This document shows, one piece after another, positions 9,825-16,839 of a stretch of 64,000 nucleotides of DNA. Each line of letters opens with the position of its first letter. Position 1 is the stretch's first letter. The stretch covers positions 186,001 through 250,000 of the forward strand of contig NZ_JACJOF010000038.1 of the NCBI RefSeq assembly GCF_014695395.1, read 5' to 3'. Below the pieces are notes generated by a model. The model ran no database searches and was not told the origin of the DNA. It saw nothing but the letters and a program-made list of their open reading frames with translations. Made by a program: the position numbers and the translations under genes. Source of the stretch: Nodosilinea sp. FACHB-131. GTDB lineage: Bacteria > Cyanobacteriota > Cyanobacteriia > Phormidesmidales > Phormidesmidaceae.

Positions 9825-10198
9825 GCAAGCGGATTTTAGTCATCGACGACGAACTGGACATTCGCGAAGTAGTTTGCCTCTCGCTAGAGGAGTTCGGCGG
9901 CTGGCAAACCGACAGTGCCGGGTCAGGTCAGGAGGGTTTAGACAAAGCCTTAGCCGCCCCTTGGGACGCTATCTTGCTGGATATCTCGATGCCCGTCATG
10001 GATGGATTTGCGGTCTACGAACGGCTTCAGGTTGACCGTAGGACCCAGACCATACCGGTAATCTTGCTCACGGCTAAGGTGTTGACCAGCGATCGCGATC
10101 GCTTCTGTACCCTGGGTGTAGCTGGAGTGATTACTAAACCCTTTAATCCGGTGACGGTATGGCAACAGGTAGCCCAGATCTTAGACTGGGCCACCTAA
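9821..10198 (+). CDS. Single-domain response regulator (CheY-like)
   Basis: A 125-residue stand-alone receiver. It has the acidic pair (D9/D10, VIDDE), phosphoacceptor D54 (ILLDISMP), T/S switch region (LLTAK) and conserved lysine in TKPFNP. It has no output domain, so it probably acts through protein contacts or as a phosphate shuttle between the upstream kinase and another partner, such as the Hpt domain encoded two genes upstream. The ATGA overlap with the kinase gene indicates translational coupling and makes the two a cognate pair. Confidence 0.95.
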   Translation: MSKRILVIDDELDIREVVCLSLEEFGGWQTDSAGSGQEGLDKALAAPWDAILLDISMPVMDGFAVYERLQVDRRTQTIPVILLTAKVLTSDRDRFCTLGVAGVITKPFNPVTVWQQVAQILDWAT

Positions 10199-10276
10199 CC
10201 GTAGAGCTTAGAAGCAGAGCTACCGGGGACGACCAACAGTCGCCAGAAGGCAGCAGGCAAAACGACCGGCTTGCCC

Positions 10277-10762
10277 CTAGGCAGGGGTAATCATCAGCAC
10301 TAAGGCCTTTTTGTCGAGGGCCTGCACTTTGCCCGCATCGCCGATGTCCTTCACGATTCTGTCGAGCAGCTCTCCAGCGCGATCGCGGTGCTGGTGCTCA
10401 CGCCCTCGCAGGCGCACCAAAAACTTAACCGAGTCTCCCTTCGACAGCCACTCAACCGAGCGGCGAATCCGGAGCTGGTAGTCAGACTCACCCACGTTGG
10501 GGCGCAGCTTGACCTCTTTCAAAGACGGCTTAGAGCTTTGCTTCTGCCGCTTACTCTGCTGGTACTGAAGCTTGCCGTAGTCCAGAATTTTGGCCACAGG
10601 GGCATCTTTGCCGTTAGAGACCACCACCAGGTCAAGTCCTGCATCCTCGGCCAGCGTAAGCGCTTCGCGAGTTTCCATGAGACCCCGATTTTGGTTCTCC
10701 TGGTCGATTAAGAACACCTGAGGTGAGCGAATTTGCCGGTTTACCAGTTGCGTCTTAGAAAT
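10277..10762 (-). CDS. infC: Translation initiation factor IF-3, apparent AUU start
   Basis: IF-3 binds the 30S subunit, prevents premature 50S joining and checks start-codon choice. The C-terminal domain (LKEVKLRPNVGESDYQLRIR ... KGDSVKFLVRLRGREHQHRD) and N-terminal domain (LMETREALTLAEDAGLDLVVV) are both complete. The first conventional start, GTG at 10717, would cut off the conserved beginning of the N-terminal domain. The frame stays open upstream and encodes SKTQLVNRQIRSPQVFLID, typical IF-3 sequence, back to an ATT codon at 10760-10762. A GAGAGG Shine-Dalgarno sequence lies 8 bases before it (10771-10776), and an in-frame TGA lies just beyond. No ATG, GTG or TTG exists between that stop and 10717. 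AUU initiation is known for E. coli infC, where it underlies autoregulation by IF-3. The predicted protein is 161 residues. Confidence 0.93.
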   Translation of the reverse strand: MSKTQLVNRQIRSPQVFLIDQENQNRGLMETREALTLAEDAGLDLVVVSNGKDAPVAKILDYGKLQYQQSKRQKQSSKPSLKEVKLRPNVGESDYQLRIRRSVEWLSKGDSVKFLVRLRGREHQHRDRAGELLDRIVKDIGDAGKVQALDKKALVLMITPA

Positions 10763-11039
10763 AAGTCGTTCCTCTCAAAATTCGACAGTTGGCCGGTGCG
10801 ATGGCTAAGGGCAGAAGTGACCCTAGGGCTGCTTGGCCTAGCAACCATACACCTAATACACCTAGAAGGGTATTATCCATCATGTTATCCATAGAATAGC
10901 TTAGCTTTTAAGCCAGAGCGGTGTCGAAATATCCGGTCTTAACAAAACGGTAGATGCCTTATAAAGTCGGCCTTTGATCCCCCTATGTTGAAGGATCCCG
11001 CTATGCTGGGGCGTACAACAGAACTCGTAGGGGAAGCCC

Positions 11040-12164
11040 ATGGCCGCATATTTCGCCACCGTTGCCCGTGGGCTAGAGACCTTAGCCGCCGCCGAACTCG
11101 AAGATTTAGGTGCTCAGCAGGTTGAGCCGGGCTTTTGCGGGGTTGCCTTTGAGGGCGACCTGGCCCTGCTGTATCGGGTCAACCTTTGGTCGCGGCTGGT
11201 CTTTCGGGTGCTGGTCAAGCTGGGCGAATGCCCCTGCCGCGATGCCGAAGCCCTCTATCAGGGCATTCAGAGTATCGACTGGCGGCCTTACCTGACCCCT
11301 GACCGCACCTTCGCGGTCGATGCCACCGGCAAAAACCGCAGCCTCAACCACACCCATTTCACCGCCCTTCAGGTGAAAAATGCCGTGGTTGATCAGCAGC
11401 GGCAGCACTGGGGCGATCGCTCTACCATCGATCCCCAGCACCCCGAGGTGCGGCTCAATGTCCACATTCAAGACGACACCGCCACCGTCAGCCTCGACAG
11501 CTCGGGCAGCAGCCTGCACCGCCGCGGCTATCGCCCGGCGGTGGGGGCCGCCCCACTGAAAGAATCTCTGGCAGCAGCGCTGGTGAAGCTGACCGATTGG
11601 CCCGGAGACGTACCGCTGCTGGATCCTCTCTGTGGCTCGGGCACGCTGCCGCTGGAAGCCAGCATGGCGGCGCTCAATATCGCCCCAGGTATCTTCCGCG
11701 AGGAGTTTGGCTTTCAGACCTGGCCCGATTTTGACGGCGATCTGTGGGACACCCTGTGGCAGGAGGCGGAGTCAGCACGCAGGTCGCCTTTGGGGACGTG
11801 GGTGGGAGGGTGCGATCGCGATCCCGACATCATTCACCAAGCTCGTCTCAATGCCCAGCGCTGTGACCTGGCCGAGCAGATCAACTTTTGGGCCGCTGAC
11901 CTGGCTGACCTAGAGGCTCCCGCCGACAGCGGCTTTCTGCTGTGTAACCCGCCCTACGGTGAGCGTCTGGGTGCCGACGAAGATCTAGGAGCCTTCTATA
12001 AACTGCTGGGGAATGTGCTGAAGCAGCGCTTCAAAGGCTGGACGGCCTTTGTGCTCAGTGGCAACAAGGCATTGTCTCAACATATCGGTCTCAAGTCAGC
12101 TCAGCGGGTGGCCGTCTATAACGGGACGCTTCCCTGCCAGTGGCTCAAGTACGAACTGTATTAG
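11040..12164 (+). CDS. THUMP-domain rRNA guanine-N2 methyltransferase (RlmL/RlmN-term type)
   Basis: A 374-residue class I SAM-dependent RNA methyltransferase. The N-terminal region (about 1-155) is a ferredoxin-like plus THUMP RNA-binding module. The C-terminal UPF0020 methyltransferase domain has the SAM-binding motif LLDPLCGSGTLPLEA (about 198-212) and the catalytic NPPYGERL (about 304-311), as used for exocyclic guanine amines. E. coli RlmL makes m2G2445 of 23S rRNA with the same domain order but has an additional RlmK half, which is absent here, so this matches the shorter form seen in many bacteria. Exact nucleotide specificity is inferred. It is divergent from infC, sharing a 277-base intergenic region. 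Confidence 0.88.
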   Translation: MAAYFATVARGLETLAAAELEDLGAQQVEPGFCGVAFEGDLALLYRVNLWSRLVFRVLVKLGECPCRDAEALYQGIQSIDWRPYLTPDRTFAVDATGKNRSLNHTHFTALQVKNAVVDQQRQHWGDRSTIDPQHPEVRLNVHIQDDTATVSLDSSGSSLHRRGYRPAVGAAPLKESLAAALVKLTDWPGDVPLLDPLCGSGTLPLEASMAALNIAPGIFREEFGFQTWPDFDGDLWDTLWQEAESARRSPLGTWVGGCDRDPDIIHQARLNAQRCDLAEQINFWAADLADLEAPADSGFLLCNPPYGERLGADEDLGAFYKLLGNVLKQRFKGWTAFVLSGNKALSQHIGLKSAQRVAVYNGTLPCQWLKYELY

Positions 12165-12213
12165 GGTGATCTTAAGTTGGGAAGTCCTGGAAAACTTCTT
12201 TAGCAATTTAGAG

Positions 12214-12897
12214 CTAGCTTTCTATCACCGTTGCCTCAGCATCCTCTTTCTCCCAGGCCAATTCACCTAGGCTATGACCCAGCTTGTCGGCGATGCCTTC
12301 GATCCAGGCTTCGTCCTGGCGGGTGTAGCTGCGGGGGGCATTGGCTGCCAAGATTAGCGCGCCGCCTTGTCCCATGGGCTGGCAGATCACGCCTTGAGTG
12401 TTTTCGGGCAAATAATCAAATTCCACCCGGCCTGGGTAAATGCTGAGTTTTACCAAATACACGGCTTTGCCGGTCTCCAACACCCGCCTTAGAATGGGGC
12501 CGGGAGTAACTTCGGCTTTAGGGGCTAAGATTCCGCGCCGCAGCAGGGTTTTGCCCTGACGATAGACGACGACGGAGCGAGTAACGGTGTTGGTGAGCAG
12601 CAGGTGAGAAGCCCAGGCCAGTTCGGTTTTAGCGGCATCGGGCAGGGCATCATCTAGCTCCAACCCTTCTGCACCAATTAGCGTCACAGCCTCGGGCAGA
12701 GTAGGCTGCACGCGCTGCCACAGTAGGCCAGTCAAAATCAGTAGAGCGCTGAGAATGACACCCATCACATCCGATCGCGCCTGGGATTCAGTCAGGGCAG
12801 GGGTCAGTACTCGGTTGATCAACAACAGGGTGCCCCCCAGGCCTCCTGTTACCAGCGGCAGCAGCCGTAGCACCCGGTTTGGGTCATTTTGCGCCAT
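12214..12897 (-). CDS. Cofactor assembly of complex C subunit B (CCB-type) protein
   Basis: A 227-residue protein resembling the CCB2/CCB4 family, which in chloroplasts and cyanobacteria helps attach heme c(i) covalently to cytochrome b6. Two N-terminal membrane helices (about 12-30 and 42-62) are followed by a soluble domain (about 75-220) with GLELDDALPD, YLPENTQGVICQPMG and GALILAANAPRSYTRQDEAWIEGIADKLG segments, a fold that resembles a degenerate GAF domain. It is convergent with the methyltransferase gene. Family recognition is from memory of conserved segments, but the length and two-helix layout fit well. Confidence 0.8.
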   Translation of the reverse strand: MAQNDPNRVLRLLPLVTGGLGGTLLLINRVLTPALTESQARSDVMGVILSALLILTGLLWQRVQPTLPEAVTLIGAEGLELDDALPDAAKTELAWASHLLLTNTVTRSVVVYRQGKTLLRRGILAPKAEVTPGPILRRVLETGKAVYLVKLSIYPGRVEFDYLPENTQGVICQPMGQGGALILAANAPRSYTRQDEAWIEGIADKLGHSLGELAWEKEDAEATVIES

Positions 12898-13020
12898 TTA
12901 TTTAGACCTATGCCTCGATTTGCCTCTTCCTTGATTTTAATGGGGTTTGGGCTGCTAGCGGTGGACGGGAACAGCAGGGTGCAGGGAATTCAGTTCCCTA
13001 CACCCTGCTATCGTAATCGG

Positions 13021-13191
13021 TTAGCTATTACAGCCGCAGCCGGTGTGACCACAGCCCGAAGACCCCTCGGGGTGGCCGTCGGCGCAGGCATCACTGCAAA
13101 AATAGTGACCGTCTTTTTCTAGAGCCTGGCTGGTATCAACAATGCACAGGCACGAGTCGCAGGCGCATTTCATTTGGGTAACGGTAGTCAT
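13021..13191 (-). CDS. smtA: SmtA-type metallothionein
   Basis: A 56-residue cysteine- and histidine-rich protein beginning MTTVTQMKCACDSCLC, followed by the zinc-finger-like HYFCSDACADGHPEG segment and the GCGHTGCGC tail. It has nine cysteines (9, 11, 14, 16, 32, 36, 47, 52, 54) and three or four nearby histidines, the layout of the cyanobacterial metallothionein SmtA that binds four zinc ions in a cluster and buffers zinc or cadmium. It is too short for usual ORF cut-offs. It is divergent from the SmtB repressor gene, with two palindromic operators between them, so it is probably the main target of SmtB derepression by zinc. Confidence 0.95.
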   Translation of the reverse strand: MTTVTQMKCACDSCLCIVDTSQALEKDGHYFCSDACADGHPEGSSGCGHTGCGCNS

Positions 13192-13238
13192 GGCAAGGTT
13201 CCTCTTCGGCTAAGTGAACTAAACTGGTGCTCAAACAC

Positions 13239-13286
13239 TTGAACAACTGTTCATGAATTAACCATAACATATGAACAACTGTTCAT
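13239..13286. promoter_or_regulatory. Twin SmtB operator palindromes between smtA and smtB
   Basis: Two identical palindromes, TGAACAACTGTTCA, lie at 13240-13253 and 13272-13285, 32 bases apart (about three helical turns, so on the same DNA face). They match the 12-2-12 type inverted repeat consensus of SmtB/ArsR zinc sensors. They sit 49-95 bases upstream of smtA and 40-86 bases upstream of the smtB start, suited to repress both divergent genes until metal binds. Confidence 0.9.
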
Positions 13287-13325
13287 GGTTTAAGTGGTCA
13301 TTATGATCCGTTGTGATGTTGGAAT

Positions 13326-13730
13326 ATGCTTCTAGGCCCTGGCTATTCTTCAGAGACAACTGGTATGGCTGGCGATCGCCCCCCTCTTGATGACCCTTCC
13401 TGCCACCACGCTGGCCCGTCGCCTGTGGACGAGATTTTGAGTGTGGAAAAGGCTCAGCGGATGGCTGAGTTTTTTGGCGTGCTGGGCGATCCCAATCGCT
13501 GGCGCATTCTCTCAGCTCTGGCCCTGAGCGAAATGCGGGTGGGTGAGCTGGCCGCTGCTGTGGCCATGAGTGAGTCGGCGGTGTCGCATCAGCTGCGGAT
13601 TTTGCGCGCGACACGCCTGGTCAGCTACCGCAAGCAGGGGCGCAATGTGCTCTACTGCCTCAAAGATGACCACGTGTTTAACCTCTACCGCGAAGCGTCA
13701 GATCACCTGGATGAGCCGCCGGAGGAGTAG
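13326..13730 (+). CDS. smtB: SmtB-type zinc-responsive ArsR-family repressor
   Basis: A 134-residue winged-helix repressor; an internal ATG at 13365 would give 121 residues, close to known SmtB length. The DNA-recognition helix reads [14 protein letters not shown]. The alpha-5 zinc site is conserved: D114 and H116 on one chain, H127 and E130 from the partner, equivalent to D104/H106/H117/E120 of Synechococcus SmtB. The N-terminal C26-H27 could supply the alpha-3N ligands, but the alpha-3 cysteine is replaced by arginine (MRVGEL). Metal binding at alpha-5 should release the repressor from the twin operators and induce smtA and itself. Confidence 0.94.
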   Translation: MLLGPGYSSETTGMAGDRPPLDDPSCHHAGPSPVDEILSVEKAQRMAEFFGVLGDPNRWRILSALALSEMRVGELAAAVAMSESAVSHQLRILRATRLVSYRKQGRNVLYCLKDDHVFNLYREASDHLDEPPEE

Positions 13731-13811
13731 ATGGGTGGATGGGTAGGGGGTGGTTTGAAGCCTTCTTCAGTGAGACGGTAGACTGGAGTATTGCCGGGTT
13801 GTCGTATTGCC

Positions 13812-15134
13812 ATGACCGTTTCTCCCCTTGCCCAGAATGCTGCCACTCAGCCGCTGTTGGCGATCGCCCAGGCTACTCGCCAGGCGGCTCAAACCTTAGC
13901 TAGCCTATCTGCTGAGGCCAAGAACCAGGCAATCGAGGCGATAGCCGCCGCCCTGGAGGCCAACGCCGATCGCATCGTGGCAGCCAACCAGGCCGACTGC
14001 AAAGCCGCCCTGGCTGATAACTTGGCCAAACCGCTGTACGGGCGACTGAAGCTGGATAGGGTGAAGCTGGCAGGGGCGATCGCTGGGGTGCGCGACGTAG
14101 CTCGCCTGCCAGACCCGGTGGGCACTGTGCAAATTCACCGCGAGCTAGACGAGGGCTTAGTGCTCAAGCGGCTGGCGGTGCCCCTGGGGGTGCTGGGGGT
14201 GATCTTTGAGTCGCGCCCCGATGCGGTGATGCAGATTTCGGCCCTGGCGATTAAGTCGGGTAACGGGGTGATTCTTAAAGGGGGCAAAGAGGCGGTGCGA
14301 TCGTGCACAGCCTTGGTGGAAGCGATTAAGCAGGGGCTTGAGAATGCTGGGGTCGACCCAGCGGCGGTGCAGCTCTTGACTACCCGGGAAGAAACTCGCG
14401 CCCTGCTGGATTTGGAGGGCTACGTGGATTTGATTATTCCACGCGGTTCCAACGCGTTTGTGCGATTTGTGCAGGAGAACACGCGGATTCCGGTGCTGGG
14501 CCATGCCGATGGCATTTGCCATCTCTACATCGACAGCGAGGCAAATTTGGAGCAGGCGGTGGCGATCGCCGTCGATGCCAAAACTGCCTATCCCTCGGCC
14601 TGCAATGCGATCGAAACCCTGCTGATTCACCAAGACAGCGCCGCTCAAGGATTGCCGACGCTGGCGGCGGCGCTACGGACTGCCCAAGTGGAGCTGCGAG
14701 GCGATCGGCAGGTACAGCAGATTTTGCCCGATATAACCCTCGCCACGGAAGAAGACTGGGCGACGGAGTACAGCGATCTGATTTTGGCGATCAAAGTTGT
14801 GGCGTCGGTGGAGGAGGCGATCGCTCACATCAACACCTACGGTTCGCGCCATACCGAAGCCATTGTCACCCAGAACTCCGCCACTGCCGCCCACTTTATG
14901 GATCGCGTCGACGCTGCTGGGGTCTACCACAACTGTTCAACCCGCTTTGCCGACGGCTTTCGCTACGGCTTTGGAGCCGAAGTCGGCATCAGTACCCAAA
15001 AGATGCCCCCCCGCGGGCCAGTGGGGCTAGAGGGGCTAGTCACCTATAAGTATCAGCTGATCGGCGACGGTCACGTGTCTACCACCTACAGCGGTAGCGA
15101 CGCCAAACCCTTTACTCACCGAGATCTAGCCTAA
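13812..15134 (+). CDS. proA: Glutamate-5-semialdehyde dehydrogenase (gamma-glutamyl phosphate reductase)
   Basis: A 440-residue enzyme of proline biosynthesis that reduces gamma-glutamyl phosphate with NADPH to glutamate-5-semialdehyde. Family landmarks are [32 protein letters not shown], the [10 protein letters not shown] segment, and the catalytic cysteine region [12 protein letters not shown] (C at about residue 262). The C-terminus carries [22 protein letters not shown] and the RGPVGLEGL tail. The ATG at 13812 gives the family N-terminus; a TTG at 13791 would add seven residues. It stands alone, without proB beside it, as is usual in cyanobacteria. Confidence 0.97.
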   Translation: MTVSPLAQNAATQPLLAIAQATRQAAQTLASLSAEAKNQAIEAIAAALEANADRIVAANQADCKAALADNLAKPLYGRLKLDRVKLAGAIAGVRDVARLPDPVGTVQIHRELDEGLVLKRLAVPLGVLGVIFESRPDAVMQISALAIKSGNGVILKGGKEAVRSCTALVEAIKQGLENAGVDPAAVQLLTTREETRALLDLEGYVDLIIPRGSNAFVRFVQENTRIPVLGHADGICHLYIDSEANLEQAVAIAVDAKTAYPSACNAIETLLIHQDSAAQGLPTLAAALRTAQVELRGDRQVQQILPDITLATEEDWATEYSDLILAIKVVASVEEAIAHINTYGSRHTEAIVTQNSATAAHFMDRVDAAGVYHNCSTRFADGFRYGFGAEVGISTQKMPPRGPVGLEGLVTYKYQLIGDGHVSTTYSGSDAKPFTHRDLA

Positions 15135-15164
15135 TTGCTGCTTGATAGAGTCGGGGAATGCTCT

Positions 15165-15428
15165 CTACCGGCGACGGCGAGAGATCATGAGGCCACCGGC
15201 TGCGATCGCCAGCCCTCCCAGCGTCAAGGGTTCGGGCACGGGCTGGGCGGCGTAGAGAATGCCGATGGGGCGCTGTAGCTCAGGGCTAGCATCAGCTAGC
15301 AGCGATCGCTCCTTGGCCGGACCCTTATATTTGAGGATGGAGCCAATCTCAGAAGCGCTGTTAAACCCCATAGTAAACAGATTGCCACTGGGGGCAAAGG
15401 CTAGGCTACCAATGAAGCTGCTTGGCAA
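15165..15428 (-). pseudogene. C-terminal fragment of a PEP-CTERM protein
   Basis: The last 87 codons encode SFIGSLAFAPSGNLF, a beta-propeller-like blade fragment, then a PVPEP motif, a hydrophobic helix and an arginine tail. That is the PEP-CTERM sorting signal recognised by exosortase-type enzymes for export and surface attachment. A full protein of this class would need an N-terminal signal peptide and several more blades. Here the frame is open upstream for only about 15 codons before a TAG, with only a TTG as a possible start, and it then runs into the end of the next gene. It is best read as the 3' remnant of a longer exported protein, though a short functional product cannot be excluded. 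Confidence 0.6.
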
Positions 15429-15470
15429 AGCGTCACCTGCCGCCGCCCCTGAGCAATTTCTTTGAAGGGC

Positions 15471-15947
15471 CTAATTCCCTAACGCCTCGTCTAGCACCTG
15501 GCGCGCTGACTCTGCTTGGGCTCTGGCTTCTTTGAAACGCAGGTTGCTCTGGGCAAATGACTTCAAGACCTTAAAGCCGTCCTTCAATTCAGTCACCTGG
15601 TCGTCAGTCATCGGGTCATCGGTAAACAGCAGATCTACCAGGTCACGCACCTGGAGGGCTTCATCGCGAGACGACTGCACTTTTACCTTGAGCGTGGCCA
15701 ACTGGTTTAAAACCTGAATGGCCTCTATGACGGCGTCTTCTTGCTGCTGCACGGCTGCTGAGGAGGTAAGGGGCTGCACTTCTACAAGTTGCTCGACGCT
15801 AAAGCCATCGGCCAAAGCGGTGGGCAGTTCGCCGTCGTCAAGCATGGCCATGAGCTGATCCATCGCTTTGTCGCGGGCTTTGCGAGAATCTTTGCCCGAT
15901 ACTGTCAAGACGACATCTGGGCTTTGGGCCAGGGTATATTGAACCAT
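15471..15947 (-). CDS. Conserved cyanobacterial hypothetical protein, coiled-coil
   Basis: A 158-residue soluble protein with no signal peptide or membrane helix and no family I can name with confidence. Residues 1-60 form an alpha/beta region (MVQYTLAQSPDVVLTVSGKD). Residues about 65-155 are acidic and helical, with heptad-like leucine and alanine spacing, suggesting a coiled coil or four-helix bundle. It is followed by the PEP-CTERM fragment and preceded, 57 bases away on the same strand, by another hypothetical gene, so the two may be co-transcribed. Confidence 0.75.
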   Translation of the reverse strand: MVQYTLAQSPDVVLTVSGKDSRKARDKAMDQLMAMLDDGELPTALADGFSVEQLVEVQPLTSSAAVQQQEDAVIEAIQVLNQLATLKVKVQSSRDEALQVRDLVDLLFTDDPMTDDQVTELKDGFKVLKSFAQSNLRFKEARAQAESARQVLDEALGN

Positions 15948-16004
15948 TGGTGTAGATCGTGCGTACTAGGCTAGTATACGCTACCGGGTTCCCAAGCCAA
16001 GCAC

Positions 16005-16712
16005 TTATTCTCGCATGCCCCCCTGCACCACCGATCGCAGCCGCTCGTGCAGCTCTGACTCATCGCGCCGGGGTACAAAGGGCTGGATGATGTCGGCCTG
16101 GTGCCAGGGGGACGCAGCCTCCGCCGGCAGCGGGCGAAAATCGGGGATGTTGGGGCTGTTTGGTCCGGGCGCGATTGCCGGTTCGCCTGCAACCTCAGTG
16201 TCTAGTTCACCGTCGTCCAGTGAGCCAGTAGCTACCTCTGCTTCTGGAGTGGTTGCAGTTGAGTCAGGTGTCAAATTGGTGGGCGCTGGGGTATGTGACG
16301 CAGCGCTAGAGGATAGGGCTTCAGTTTCTAGCGAGGCATCTCCCTCTAGGTCTAAGCTAGCTGGAGCGATCGACGGTAGAGCCCGGCGAACGGATGAAGA
16401 CTCTGTGCCATCTCCATAGCCGGTAGGGCAGAGCAGCGACTGACCTAAAATAATGGATTCAAACTCGCGATTGAAATGGCGAATGGGCTGGCCCCGCCGC
16501 TGCCAGAGCTTGAGAATTTGGTCGATCGAAATAACTTTGTAGCGCCCCTGATAAAGGGCTTCGGTAATAGCGTGGCTCACCCAAACTGGGCCAAACTCCT
16601 CCAACCAACCGGCAATAACAGCTTTGGTGGGATAGTCCTCAGCCTCAAAGCTGTAGCTGGTGAGCAACTGGTAGATGGGCTCAACATCTGGAGTGTTGCT
16701 GAGGTAAGTCAT
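16005..16712 (-). CDS. Conserved cyanobacterial hypothetical protein
   Basis: A 235-residue protein. Residues about 10-90 form a compact helical domain (PIYQLLTSYSFEAEDYPTKA, then WVSHAITEALYQGRYKVISIDQILKLWQRRG, then FNREFESIIL). This part looks conserved and may be a nucleic-acid or protein-binding fold. The rest (about 100-235) is low-complexity, rich in Ser, Ala, Glu and Pro, with a short helical end (RRDESELHERLRSVVQGG). I do not recognise a named family, and no catalytic motif is seen. It lies 57 bases upstream of the 158-residue hypothetical gene on the same strand. Confidence 0.75.
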   Translation of the reverse strand: MTYLSNTPDVEPIYQLLTSYSFEAEDYPTKAVIAGWLEEFGPVWVSHAITEALYQGRYKVISIDQILKLWQRRGQPIRHFNREFESIILGQSLLCPTGYGDGTESSSVRRALPSIAPASLDLEGDASLETEALSSSAASHTPAPTNLTPDSTATTPEAEVATGSLDDGELDTEVAGEPAIAPGPNSPNIPDFRPLPAEAASPWHQADIIQPFVPRRDESELHERLRSVVQGGMRE

Positions 16713-16839
16713 AGTGGTTTGCCTACGCGTTAATCCCCGCTAAATGGGGCATTTTAGGTAGTCATTACCCTTCAGCTTAATCTTAAGCCTGCGTAAAGAC
16801 TACCATCGTAAGGTTTATTACTGTTCGTGGGAGGCAGGG

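Noticed and set aside
14157-14648. 163-codon minus-strand frame inside proA
   Set aside because: It lies fully antisense to a conserved enzyme gene, has no protein-like composition and matches no family.
14516-15049. 177-codon plus-strand frame overlapping proA
   Set aside because: Arg/Ser-rich out-of-frame translation typical of GC-rich coding sequence; proA in the other frame is complete.
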